Of a DNA stretch of 64,000 bases, positions 24,201 through 36,900 are shown piece after piece; position 1 is the stretch's first letter; each line of letters starts with the position of its first letter. The notes beneath the pieces are model-generated. The model was not told where the DNA came from and ran no database searches. It saw only the letters and a program-made list of their open reading frames with translations. This DNA is from Anisus vortex (taxonomy: Eukaryota; Mollusca; Gastropoda; Planorbidae). The stretch spans positions 3,913,201-3,977,200 of the forward strand of contig OX421494.1 of the NCBI GenBank assembly GCA_949126835.1. Reading direction: 5' to 3'. Made by a program: the position numbers and the translations under genes.

Positions 24201-27200
24201 TGTTTCTTTTATGCACCAGTCTAAAAAATAAATAACCTTTCTCAAAAACAGAGCAAGATACATTTTTGTTCAAAAAATATATTAAACTAAAGGAAATTCT
24301 TCATTGATGAACGAAATTAATTCACTATAAATAATTTTATTCAGCATATTAACAAGTGAAAATGATATGGGACTATATTAAAATGGAGGCATACTATCAG
24401 AAAAAAGACTAAAATGACTAGCTCAAAATCAGATTCTTGTTCTACAAAATATAAAGATCAATTTTAAAAAAAAATCTTAACAATCAGCTGATTGTTTTAT
24501 TTTTCTTCTGTAATTATAATATAAAGTGTATACATATTACAAGTTCAATTCTTTTATTTCAATTTATCCGCCTTCAATAATTGTGCAGTGGCAATTTGTT
24601 TATTCCTACCTTGATTCTCTTTGTCATGGCTGGTGACTTCTTGAACTTTTGGTGTAGACTCACTAGGATGTTTGGCTGCAGTTTCTGTCCTTTTCTCTCT
24701 TAAATTGTTCAACTCTTCTCTTTTCTTGTAATCTTGTGCTGCTAGATTCTCATACTTCTTGAATATCTTTAAAAAACAACAACAACAACAACAACAATAT
24801 TAGATGGAATGAACAAAGATAATCTTATTATTCTGGCAATAAGAAAACAAAATGATAGTTTATATCAAACTGCATAAAGTTTTAACAAAAATATATAAAT
24901 GGCTTAGCAGGCAGTCATGTCTGGAAATCAGCTTTATAACGCTCTTTGCCTCTAATTAGGGTTGCCAGATAACTTTTTCAGAAAATACCAAACACATTAT
25001 TGATTATTGTCCTCCCTCTTCCAGGTCTCCCGCACATGAGAAAATTTGGTATTTTCTCAGACATGACAGGTTTTGCTTTCAATTTTTCATCAGCTTGGCA
25101 CCGCAGCCTGTAAGTTCTATAGAGTTGGCTAAAGTTTTAGCATAACAATTTGGTAATTTGTCCATATACATTACAGGTATGTTGACATGTGCTATCATGT
25201 AGACGTGTGTAGCTTATACTTACCATTGTATAATTTACAAGATGGACAATTTTATGAACAAACAATTGTTTAGTTTTGCAACAAAAAAAGGCAACTTTAT
25301 CATTTTTGCTCAATAATATTTTATATAACTGTCTCAGAAACATTAACATTTTAATGATGGTGAACTCTGGGGTTCAAGCTGTATTATTTGTTCATTTGTC
25401 ATAAATGTAACAACTGGTATTTAAAAGCTATATTACTAAAGTTAAATACATTTGAAATCAGGACATATAAGTGTCATTGAATCTGTATCAGAGTATGATA
25501 AAGTAGCAGTTATTGTCTACACTAAACCTTCGACTTGGTTGAATTTTAGGTGATATTTAACATTTGTAGAACTAGCTAGCAGAGTCACTAAAAATCAAAC
25601 AGCTACTTACATTTTCCAAAAGTTTAAAGGCTACACCAGGTGGGAACCCTAGTTTATCTGTTTCTTTTTTCATTATTCGAAAGAAATCCGTTCTGAAAAT
25701 TCAGTTGAACAAACAAGTCACATTATGTCAACTCTTATAATAAATTAGAAATATTCAAATTACTTTTAAAATAAATGAATTTTCTCAGTATTTAAGAAGC
25801 CTGAATCTTGGTACAGTCTTACCTTTAATGCCACAGATTCTTCCTTGATTTAAGGGTCATTTTTTAAACAAATTGTATATGCATGACTGAGGAACAAGTA
25901 CAGGAACCAACATTTTAAATACTCAGTTCTGGGTGAATTCTTTTTGTTGTTTTTTTTACTCCTAGATCTATTATGGTCATTGAGCCAAACCGTTACAGAG
26001 GCAAATGGGAGGGAGCAACAGTTTGTAACTTGTTAATATTTTCTTAACAAAACATTTCATGATTTAAGTGAATTTAGGTGAATGTAAGATACAGAGTTCT
26101 TGCATTTACAGTGAAAGAGAATGTAAGGTTTACTTTTGTTTCTTTTAGAGGACTTAAAAAACATAATATAATTTCTGCTTTCCTTGATATCAGAATCACA
26201 ATATCATGCACAAAGATTTGACAACAATAAAAAAGTTAAGAACTAAAAAAAAAATAACTAAAAAAAATAATTTATTCACGTGTCTCTAATTCAAGTAATT
26301 TATTTTGTAATGTAGAATGTATCCTCATATTATAATAAAATGATTTAAAAAAAATGACATTTGAAAAAGAAATTCTAGCAAGAAATATTCAAGTGCTTTT
26401 CTTAAAAAATTATAATATCAGTGGAATAGCTATGCTAATTTTTAATGCCCCCTGGAGCAGTTTTATTATTTATTTATTATTTGCTATTGCCCCATCCTTT
26501 CTCCTGGTTGTTGATAACTTGCTCACCTTCAAAATTTATGAAACCCTCATAGCCCATAGCTCAACAGTGTAGACGGACTCAACAGTGTAGACGGAGTCAA
26601 CTATTTTGAACTTTTGATGGGACTAGAAACAAACATCTAATTTTAGACTGCCACTGCTGGTACCAACTTATAATTTTTACAGATGTTCCTTCTAGATAGA
26701 AGATTATTTAATCCACTAGACCCAAAACTCCTGCAGAGAGATAGGGATAGAACCTGTGACGTGTTGGTTGACAGTCCAGTGATCCAACAACAGGACCAGC
26801 CTGCCTCACAGTTCAAGACTTTCATCTTATTACAGTAGTCATATGAGTAGGCCTGTATATAATATAGTCACTTAATTCAATAATTATTATTCTTAAACCA
26901 TGCGCAAGTATGAAAATTTAAGACTAAGAAGCTTAAAATTAGAAGAGTGATGGTAAAGTTATCAGTTAGGCTATGTCCAGTAACTCAAATAACATCATTT
27001 AAAACATTAATAAAAAATGCAACACTAGACTCGGACCACGGATGAGCGTAGGAGGCAATAATCTTCTCTATAGAAGGAGCGTCTGTAATGTATAAGTAAA
27101 TTAATTATAACTAGTCTAGTCTAGTATAAGTTAAGATAAGATGTGATAAAAAAACAAGTGGAACCCATTTGTTTGTCTGAAAATGCATAGTTGATAGTAG

Positions 27201-27635
27201 CATAGCATAGCACTATGTGACATAGCTTTCTTCCCCGCCTTGCTATGATTATGATACCAAATGGACTGAGTAATCCTAATATAATAAAATTAAATGCTTC
27301 ATTATTATTTTCATTTTATTAATTAAAATTCAAATGCTCAAATGTAACAATATTACAATAACAATCAATAATTAATAATTAATAATTGAATGAAAATTGA
27401 AATCAACAAGTACAAGTTCAAGTTAACAATTAACAAGACAAGCACGCCTCACATGCCCATTTAGACTAATGACCCTTAATTTCCATAATTATAAAGATAG
27501 AAGTCCATTTATCTGTATTTATCATTACCTTCTGTAAAGGAACCCAAGGATTACATCAATAAAGGGTGCCACCTTTCCTTCATTTTGCAAAATGCCCAGA
27601 AGGGCCGCATCGTATTGCTCCGAGCTTGACGCCAT
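21282..27635 (-). CDS. NUDCD3: NudC domain-containing protein 3
   Basis: Eight coding exons on the minus strand join in phase: 27529-27635, 25611-25692, 24610-24766, 23810-24005, 23537-23639, 23257-23430, 22265-22453 and 21282-21404. They encode 376 residues (human about 361). The N-terminal NudC_N region starts MASSSEQYDAALLGILQNEG. A charged, acidic linker (about 65-180) follows. The CS/p23-like domain runs from about 202 (YYWSQTITEADLRVKVPKHI) to about 295 and includes WEINTEDSMWTLNPGE and WWENVFVDEPKI. The C-terminus has LGLPQSHEAKTQEMLRRAWD and GSPFKGQPFDPSKIN. The family acts with HSP90 and stabilises the dynein intermediate chain. All introns are GT-AG. The gene shares a short divergent upstream region with PGAP1. 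No damage is visible. Confidence 0.97.
21418..21852. repeat. 54-bp minisatellite with 42-bp variants, 9 copies
   Basis: The unit is CATATATTACAGACTTGCTT followed by ATGACTACCGGTACTGGTATC and TTATCTTAGCCGA. Since 54 and 42 are both divisible by 3, the array stays open and gives a false 148-codon plus-strand frame of YYRLAYDYRYWYLILADI repeats. It lies in the last intron of NUDCD3, just upstream of the final exon. Confidence 0.95.
22990..23240 (+). repeat. LINE family 2, 3'-end fragment
   Basis: It is the inverse of part of 30881-31130. It contains TTTCAGCCAGGAAATACAAT and GAAAGACGGAATTCATGTAA and ends in GCAATCTTATCTTATCTTA. It lies in a NUDCD3 intron. Confidence 0.75.
24040..24125 (+). repeat. 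GCGCTATATAAAT-type dispersed repeat end
   Basis: The block GAGCGCGCTGAGCATGCTTG is followed by GAGGCGCTATATAAATGACC and an ATT run. It is related in layout to 11510, 33340 and 49370. Confidence 0.5.
24773..24797. repeat. (AAC)n microsatellite
   Basis: A run of about 8 AAC units lies just upstream (minus-strand sense) of the NUDCD3 exon at 24610-24766, next to its acceptor. Confidence 0.9.
26673..26807 (-). repeat. SINE family A, near-complete copy
   Basis: On the minus strand it starts GGCTGGTCCTGTTGTTGGAT, continues ACTGGACTGTCAACC and CAGGAGTTTTGGGTCTAGTG, and ends AATCTTCTATCTAGAAGGAA with ACATCTGTAAAAA. The head is tRNA-like. Confidence 0.78.
26987..27098 (+). repeat. LINE family 1, 3' tail only
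   Basis: It matches the end of the LINE at 53085-53190: CATCATTTAAAACATTAATA, ACTAGACTCGGACCACGGAT, GAGCGTAGGAGGCAATAATC and GTCTGTAATGTATAAG. The coding part is missing, so this is a strongly 5'-truncated copy in a NUDCD3 intron. Confidence 0.82.
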
Positions 27636-27901
27636 TATTTGTTATTGTTATGATTCGAATCTAGTTTTTTAGTATACCGACGATCAAAAAAAATTTTCTT
27701 TTAAAGCTACCTAAACTTTTAATGTTTATAACAGTGGGTCAGTGGCATAATTTTTTTAATGAAAATTGTTTTCTTTTTTGTTATTGAACTCATACGTTTA
27801 AATGTTAGATATCATATAAATAATATAATAAATAAATGTTTGAATAAATATCGGTTCAATAAAAATTGATTCGCCACTTCTTTTTGTTAAAAAGAACTAA
27901 A
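27636..27901. promoter_or_regulatory. Divergent promoter region of NUDCD3 and PGAP1
   Basis: Only 266 bp separate the two start codons, which point away from each other. If both starts are correct, both 5' UTRs and core promoters must lie here or overlap the neighbouring exon. I see no clear TATA box or GC box; the stretch is AT-rich. Confidence 0.6.
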
Positions 27902-30900
27902 ATGGCGGCGCCCATGGCATTTGTTATTTCTGTCGGAATCCTAAGTATAATATGCTTAGGTTTCTATGATTATCTGACGCAGTTTGAAGAAAATGGGTGC
28001 GAAATGACATATATGTACGAATATCCAGAATACATGGTAAACTGAGTAAAGAAGACTTTTAAAAAATGGCCTTTCGAATTCATGGCACAGAGGGTTCATG
28101 ATTTATTCATAATTCATAGATTCATAGTCATACTCATACTCATACTATTATCTATTACTATTATAACTATTTAACAGTATTTATTAGTTCACCTCTAGGC
28201 TATTTACTATTTACTTAAATTTAAATTACTATTAATAATTAGGCCTAACTATTAGGATTAGGCTCTGTAGTACTGTTGAACTGTTGCGACTCTATCATAG
28301 TGTGACTCTATCGTTGGATTTTACCCTGTTGTGGGCCCTACATCAGTAACAACACTCAACACCCATCAACACTGAAGGCCTTGACTACAAACAGTGTCTA
28401 CAATGCAGGCTGGGACACTGGTCTTGGCCCGCCTTGCATTGAGAAAGGTTGGGAAAACTGAGGTGGTGGTTTTTCTAGGAATCAAGGCATTCAAGGCTGG
28501 GAAATTTGGGGCTTGAGAACTTTGCTGTTGAATAATAATTTCATAATTATATTGCTTTCAATATTATAATTGTGACAAGAAGTCTGAAATTATTGAAGAG
28601 CTGTTTCCATGACGGCATGAGTAGAAATGAGCAATAAAATGTTTAATTCAATTTGGCTTTGTATTTGTACTAAAGGCAACTAAGCCATACCCATTGAGTC
28701 TTATTGACCTATTCCTTTAACATTAAGTTTAATTAAGCTTTATTTGTTGTTATTATAGAAAATTGAAATGCCACAAGAACAGCCAGATTTTCAACATTAT
28801 AGTCTCCACATTTATGGCGAAGGGTTAGTATTACATTCTTAAATAGAAACATTAGCCTAGCATTTGGAATAACCTATTCCTATTTTGTTACAAAATAAGA
28901 ACTATTGTATGGTTTTAAAATATAATGATGATCATTTTATTATTTATATTTCAGGCACTATGCTAATCAAATAAGGTAATTTATATCATTATTATATATC
29001 AATGTTTTCAGTTATTAGTTCACTAATGCAGTGAATGGAGAAAAATGTAGGCGGACATTATGTGTTTAGTCTAATTAGTTAACAAGCATGTCCAGTCATC
29101 AAGTAAATAAAGCAGACTATTATTATTGTTTTTACAGGACTCCGCAAGTCTTTTCCTCACTTAAATTGACTAGAGAATCTAGATATTAAAAGACAGCAAA
29201 GATGTAGATAAAAAATAAATGTCACTGTAGTCCTTTTTTTTTCATAAACTTTACATAGTGTTAAATTAAATGCATGAACATATGGGATAAATGGTCCTCC
29301 CAAGTTTGATTGCAGGTTTCAAGGGAGATAATTTGATTGCAGGTTTCAAGGGAGATAATTTGATTGCAGGTTTCAAGGGAGATAATTTGATTGCAGGTTT
29401 CAAGGGAGATAATTTGATTGCAGGTTTCAAGGGAGATAATTTGATTGCAGGTTTCAAGGGAGATAATTTTGTTGAATTAGTTGGGGAAAGCAAAGGTGGC
29501 TACAAATTCTCTTGCATGCCATGGCGGCAAGAAAACATTGAACTCTGCTTCACAAGCCTCGTGAACCAAAATGGGTGGAAAAAAAAGGGTGCTTTACTTA
29601 CTTTATTTAATGCAGTGAGATAATTGCTATGCAATAATATAACATTAATGTTTACTTTATTAGGAACCTGCAGCTGAAAGGCATTCCAGTTCTTTTCATC
29701 CCCGGCAATGCAGGGAGCCACAAACAAGGTAATTAGATAACAATATCTTTGTACATATACATTTATATTGAAAAAAAAAATTTGTTATAATACTGTCAGT
29801 TAATTAGCATTTTGTTCAAAATTTTGACCAAGTTTACAGTCAAAATTTAGATGACACTTATTATGAAACATGATTTTTTTCTATCAATACGCCCATTTTG
29901 GAAATAGTTTACCTTCTATTATAAATTAAAGTCACAAAAACCATAAGTGGTAAAAGTACAATAATTATGTCTCTGAATTCTTCTGGTGCTGAGCTGCAGT
30001 ATACTTTAGTTAAGTAAGAAAATTGGGCTAATAGCATTTAAATTCTTGACCTGGAATAATATATTGTCATTGTCATGACTTTTCACCTATTTTTAGACAT
30101 AACTGTTGGTGTTATTGTCTTGTGTTTTATCAATATGTCTGTGCTTCAGGGATGAAGAGATAGTATTTAATTTGTATTCTCTGTGTGGCTTTCAGTCAGA
30201 TCACTGGGCTCCGTGGCCTTGAGGATGTCAGAAAGAGCCCACGATGGAGTTCACTTTAATTATTTTGTTGCTGACTTCAATGAGGTGAGTCATGTACTGT
30301 TGAGCCAGTAAGTGAGAGTTAAAGGTAAATTATTACTATTGTGTCTTGGGTCTTCTGTCTAGGGCAAGGGTCGGGAACCTTTTTGTCTTAGAGAGCCATG
30401 GATACCACATATTTTGAAAAGTAATTCTGTGAGAGCCATACATTATGTTTAAAACTAAAAATTCAAGTAAATGGGGTTAAATGCGTGCATTTTGTGTAAG
30501 TTCAACACTTAAAGTACAATAATTATGTCTCTGAATTCTTCTGATGCTGAGCTGCAGTATACTTTAGCTCATTTGTAGAATGAAATATTGATATAAAATT
30601 AATATGTACATCAAAAAGTCTAAAAAAAAACATTTTTTTAATAATCGAACATTTGTCTGCGAGCCAGATGCAGCCATCAAAAGAGCCACATCTGGCTCGC
30701 GAGCCATGGGTTCCCGACCCCTGGTCTAGGGTCTGGTTCACTGTGAAATAAAACACTCAAGCCACTCGATGAGCATTTATGATGAGTGTTTAAAGAATTT
30801 AATAACGGAACTACAGTGATTAAATGAATAAGTGAAAATGTACATGACTGGTTGATCTTCTTCTTAATATTACTAATAACATAAGATAAGATAAGATTGC

Positions 30901-33900
30901 TTTATTGATCCAAATAAATGGAAAATTGACTTGATTACATAAATTCCGTCTTTCAGCATACCTAAAACAAAAATAAAGAACCATTTATACTCAAACACAA
31001 TAGACATTCACGCACACTATCATACCATTTATCATACAAGAAAAATGTAGGCCTATTATTTAGGAGTCAGCTATTGAGCCATTGTATTTCCTGGCTGAAA
31101 GATGGTTCTTTTGAAAGAGTCTCACTGACAGTGGAACAAAAGAGTTCCTAAATCTATCTGTTCTTGCCCTTATTGAAAGAAGCCGACCACTTCGACTAGA
31201 TATTATGTAGCTATCATGAAGCGGGTGTGTATGATCTTGGAGGATTTTATCAATCATAGACAGGCACCCTGAACTGAAAATATCCGCAAGAGATGGTAAT
31301 TCTGTCTGTGTAGTACGAGAGGCTTTGTTTATTAGGCGGTCTATCCGTGTTTGTTCAATGTGGTGGTATTACCATACCAGCAGGTGATTGCAAAGGTTAT
31401 GATGCTACCAACAGTCGCCGAGTAAAATAGATTCATAATGGTTTCCTCTAATGGAGGGGTTCAAACAACAAGGCCTATAGCTATGTTGAGTTGCACAGTG
31501 GTTTCCAGGTCTGTCTCTTTTCCATACTGTTTGGTGTTGGTGGAGGTCATCTGCGGCAAGAACCTGTTGCGAGCTGTTTCATAAAGAGGGCAGGCTTGGA
31601 GCACTTGGTCTGTGTTCTTAGGAGACATCCCACATGGGCAAAACTCACTGGTTCCAACGCCTAGCCTTCGGAACATATGTTGTCTTAGTCTGTTAGGCTG
31701 GTTGATAATAAATAGCTACTTTAACACGTTGCAAACAACAACAAATACTCCTCTGTATGCCTTATATATGTTTTGGTGCAGAAAGTTCTAGTATAGTCTA
31801 GATCTGGGGTCGGGAACCCATGGCCCGCGAGCCAGATGTGGCTCTTTTGATGGCTGCATCTGGCTCGCAGACAAATGTTCGATTATAAAAAAATTTTTTT
31901 TTACTTTTTGATCTACATATTAATTGCATATCAATATATCATTCTACAAATGAGCCAAAGTCCACTGCAGCTCAGCATCAGAAGAATTCAGAGACATAAT
32001 TATTGTACTTTTAGTGTTGAAATTACACAAAATGCAAACATTTACTTGAATTTTTAGTTTTAAACATAATGTATGGCTCTCACAGAATTCCTTTTCAAAA
32101 TATGTGGTGTCCATGGCTCTCTCAGAAAAAAGGTTTCCGACCCCTGGTCTAGATGTTCCTGAATGTGTCAGAAGGGGGAAGGAAAATGTGTACTAAAGAT
32201 ATTTAGAGAATACGAGAACGTATATTTGTCTACATACTAAATCTCTAAGCCATAATATTAAAAATATAAGTGAATAACTCTAAAGGAGTTAGAAAAAAAT
32301 AAATCTAATTATGCAACACTCAGACTAAATCTGACAAATAATAATAATGTTTGTATAACACTGCCAACAATTATAATTTAAGCTCATAGCGCATTTAACA
32401 TACAACTAAGAACACTGATATAATCTCTAGGCTAAGAATAAAGCTAATTGATATAAAACTTTACAAACATGGGACAAATCAAATAAATGAAGCATTAACC
32501 GACATATAAGTAAGACAGCAAGGGTTTAAAGCATGTTATCTGAGGTAAATTCAACATTTTCTTTTTGTTTCTGCAGGAACTATCTGGACTTTATGGAGGT
32601 GTCCTTGCTAAACAGACAGGTGAATATTATGTCTACTAATCATGATTCATTAATATGCCATAGTTTTGTTTAACACTTTTTGTTATAAAGTAGTTGTTAT
32701 TACTTACTAAGTTGTAGTTTTGAGTTATCTTTCATTGTTGATGTAATTGTTGTTATTGTGTGTGTGTGTGTGTTTTTTTTTAACCATTGAAGTGAAATAA
32801 ACTTTCAGAATTTGTTCATGTTTGTTTGAAAAAGATACTTTCTCTCTACAAGTCAAGAAAGAATCCACCGGCATCTGTCATTCTTGTTGGACATTCCATG
32901 GTGAGACATGTTTACCTGGTTGTTTCTAAATATTTATTAACGATTTATAAATCATGCATTTATCTAGTTAACATGAAATGTAATTGAATGTATAAAGTGT
33001 AAAAATTAAAAAATTGCAATTCAAAGAGACAATATTAGAACCAGACGTTGTAAAATTGGAAGTCTTACAAAGAAACTAATTTCTTCATTCATATTTAATA
33101 CTTGTTGCTTGTTATATTTTACAGGGTGGTGTGATTGCCAGGGCTTTGTTTACATTGTCAGACTTTGACCATTCCTTGGTCAACACAATTATAACCCAGG
33201 CCACACCACATCAAAGGCCAGGTATGTAACCAATTTTCAGACCAAAACAGACTTCAATTTAGAAAATTGTTTTCTGATAATTTATGATTTTAGAAAAAGG
33301 GTGTGCAACATTTGTCATTATTGTGATGTATTGTGTTGTGTTCCCAACAGGAACGGGATATGCGCTATATAAGTCTCATATTTATTTATTTATTTATTTT
33401 ATTAGGAATTTAATACAACAAGCTGGGCCTCACATTCTAAAAATCAATTTACATTATTTATACAATGAATAAAAACAACAACTGCAGTTTAGAAGTGCTG
33501 TGAGGAACTGGCTTTGCAGGTGTTGGTGTTGACATATAAAACTAATTGGCATTATCAAATAAAGTTCAATAAATTAATATAGCTAATCCTTCCAAATAGT
33601 CTAAACATTGTATGAGGCCGTGGCACAAAGCTAGAACTGTAAAGCTTATAATACACCACCAACAAATTGGCATATATAAACCATATTGTGTAGGCATCTC
33701 TATAAAATAGAAATAAAAAATAATTGTTAAACTACAAATCCCATAGTAAAGTGATTAAGTAAGAATATGCACAGACAAGTTCTTTAAAAAATTTGTATGA
33801 TTTTTTGGTTCAAGTGTTTAAAATTGTATGCAAGACCAACCTTTGACTTTGAGAAATGTAGGTGTTCACTTATAAAATATATAATATGTATTTATTGCAT

Positions 33901-36900
33901 TAGTTTTGCAACTTAAGTAATATATTGTTGTTGTTTTCTTTATGCTACCAGTGGCTGCCATAGACGTGGACCTCCACCAGTTCTATAAAAGTGTCAATAG
34001 CTATTGGCGAGATTATGCCGCGACCACCTTGCGCCATGTGACTGTGGTCAGCACCGGCGGTGCTTACAGGGACATTCAAGTCCGCTATGGTCTCACCGTG
34101 TTGGATGGGGTGAGTGAAGCCTTCAAATACCTTCATACTATTTGTGTTTATAAGTAGATCATCCAGTCAATTATAGATGGACGTGAGCTATCACACTGCG
34201 TTATCAATCTAAAGTTTCTACTTCCTTTTATTGTTTGTAATTATATACGATTTAGAAGAAATTACTCATAAAATGTGCACATCAAAATGATTGTTTGAAA
34301 GGTTATTCCAGTGTTTACAGAAATTAAACATAAGTTTGCATACTAAAGAAGACTGGCAGATTCCACCTTTTCCCCAGAAAATTAAATACTTAGCTTTAGC
34401 TTTAACCAAACCATCAGCATGTGACTATTTCTATTAGCAAATGAGTCCTGCAATTCCTTAAGTCTTGAAATCTCTTGGAAATCAGACTACATGTCGTTAT
34501 ATCTTTTTGTAGTACTTCATTACAAGTAAAATAAATTGTATTTCTTTTTAAATCTCAGTTAGTAATTTTATTACTTTATTATCTCCTAATGTGTGACACA
34601 ACATTGAACTAATCACCAGATTGTTGCCCCTGACAGAGCAGTGAGTGTCTCAGTAAGTCAACACTTTACTTTGATCTTAATGTCTATCATTTAAACCCTT
34701 TCCTGTACTTTTCTTAAGTGGCTCATTTGGCACATACGACACAGTGTCCGCCTTTCTTAGAATTTAATTTTTGGTTAGTTTGCATATGTGACTAAGTCAT
34801 TTTGTTTCACTTAATTGGAATTTTTCTTATGTTCTGTTTATAGACAACAGCTGTGCCTAAAGCCTGGGTTTCAACCGACCATCTGTGCAGTGTTTGGTAT
34901 GATCAAACCGTTTGGTTTCATTTAGAAGTGCATTAAATAAAGACTTTTTATTTCAACTAATGATAAACCACTTTAACGCATGCTTGTTTTATAACCCAAA
35001 CATTGTTAAGATGTAAATCATTAGATATAACGGCCCAATAAGTGTAAGTATGAATGAAGTAACTGAAAATTTAGGCAGAGACTTGTAGTGTCTATAATTG
35101 TCTGTTACTCTGCCAGGTGTCGCCAGATGGTATTGTTAACTAAAAGAGCAATGTTTGACATTGTGGATAAAAAGACATCACAGGTAGATAAGTTGCCCTA
35201 GTGGTAGATATATGAGCTTAGTGGTAGCTATGTTACAATAATGATATCTTGTTTTAAAAAAAAAATAAAAATAATAATGCATATGTTACATCTACAATTA
35301 ATATCGTCAATAGATTTTAAATAATTTTTTTTTTCATCAGAAAATGTTTTATTCGTAAATAGTCAAGTTACTTATAAAAGTATAATCCTTTCATGTTTGA
35401 CTTCTGCTAAAAGCTGTGTATATACGAGTTATCTTGAATTAATTTTTTCTTCTCCTTTTTGATAATTTTTTAGTTTAGGTAATTTTTTTTTTTTTTTTTT
35501 TTTTATATTTCTTCTAAAATCTCAAGAAAATATATCATTAAATTTGATTTCACATTTTGTGTGTGTGTTCTTGATGAATAGATTTCCACCAATCCAGAAA
35601 TTAGGATGCAAGTTTTCAGACATCACTTTATATCCAACAACGGCCTCTCTGATTATTTGACCAGAAGCCCCAACCACATCATTACACTAGATAGTAAGAT
35701 CAAGTGGGAGATTAAGACGGAAAAGCTTTGGACGTTTACGTCTTCGAAGGTGAACTGTTTGATGATATTTTTTATTTTGTAGGCCTTTTAAAAATTTTTT
35801 AAAGGCTTTACTTTACCCCAACTAAGGTCAGGTACCCATCAGAGCTGGGTAGACTCAGGGACACCCTCCAGACACGGGAAAAAAACCTAGCCTGCACCAG
35901 GATTTGAACCCTGGACATTCAGTATGCCAGTCGAACCCAACAGTGTCCCCAAAAAATAATAACTTTTATCCCGTTGAGGACAGTTCTATGCGCTGACAAC
36001 AGTTACAGACAGAGTACAAACACGAAGAACAGACGAAAATGTTTAAATATTTATACAATATATATTTCTACTCTTGTGTTCCCAGGTTACATCCTCTGTT
36101 TATTTGGCTGTTCCGTTCTCAGCTGTGGAGGAAATAGATTCTGTTTTCATCAAGAGTAACTTGGTAGGATGAATTCATTGTCGTTGTAACACCAGCAAGC
36201 TAATTAGATTTCATTGTCGTTGTAACACCAGCAAGCTAATTAGATTTCATTGTCGTTGTAACACCAGCAAGCTAATTAGAATTCATTGTCGTTGTAACAC
36301 CAGCAAGCTAATTAGAATTCATTGTCGTTGTAACACCAGCAAGCTAATTAGATTTCATTGTCGTTGTAACACCAGCAAGCTAATTAGATTTCATTGTCGT
36401 TGTAACACCAGCAAGCTAATTAGATTTCATTGTCGTTGTAACACCAGCAAGCTAATTAGATTTCATTGTCGATGTAACACCAGCAAGCTAATTAGATTTC
36501 ATTGTCGTTGTAACACCAGCAAGCTAATTAGATTTCATTGTCGTTGTAACACCAGCAAGCTAATTAGATTTCATTGTCGTTGTAACACCAGCAAGCTAAT
36601 TAGATTTCATTGTCGTTGTAACACCAGCAAGCTAATTAGATTTCATTGTCGTTGTAACACCAGCAAGCTAATTAGATTTCATTGTCGTTGTAACACCAGC
36701 AAGCTAATTAGATTTCATTGTCGTTGTAACACCAGCAAGCTAATTAGATTTTATTGTCGTTGTAACACCAGCAAGCTAATTAGAATTCATTGTCGTTGTA
36801 ACACCAGCAAGCCAATTAGAATTCATTGTCGTTGTAACACCAGCAAGCTAATTAGAATTCATTGTCGTTGTAACACCAGCAAGCTAATTAGATTTCATTG

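Noticed and set aside
29291..29623. 110-codon frame with IAGFKGDNL repeats
   Set aside because: It comes from the 27-bp tandem repeat in PGAP1 intron 3.
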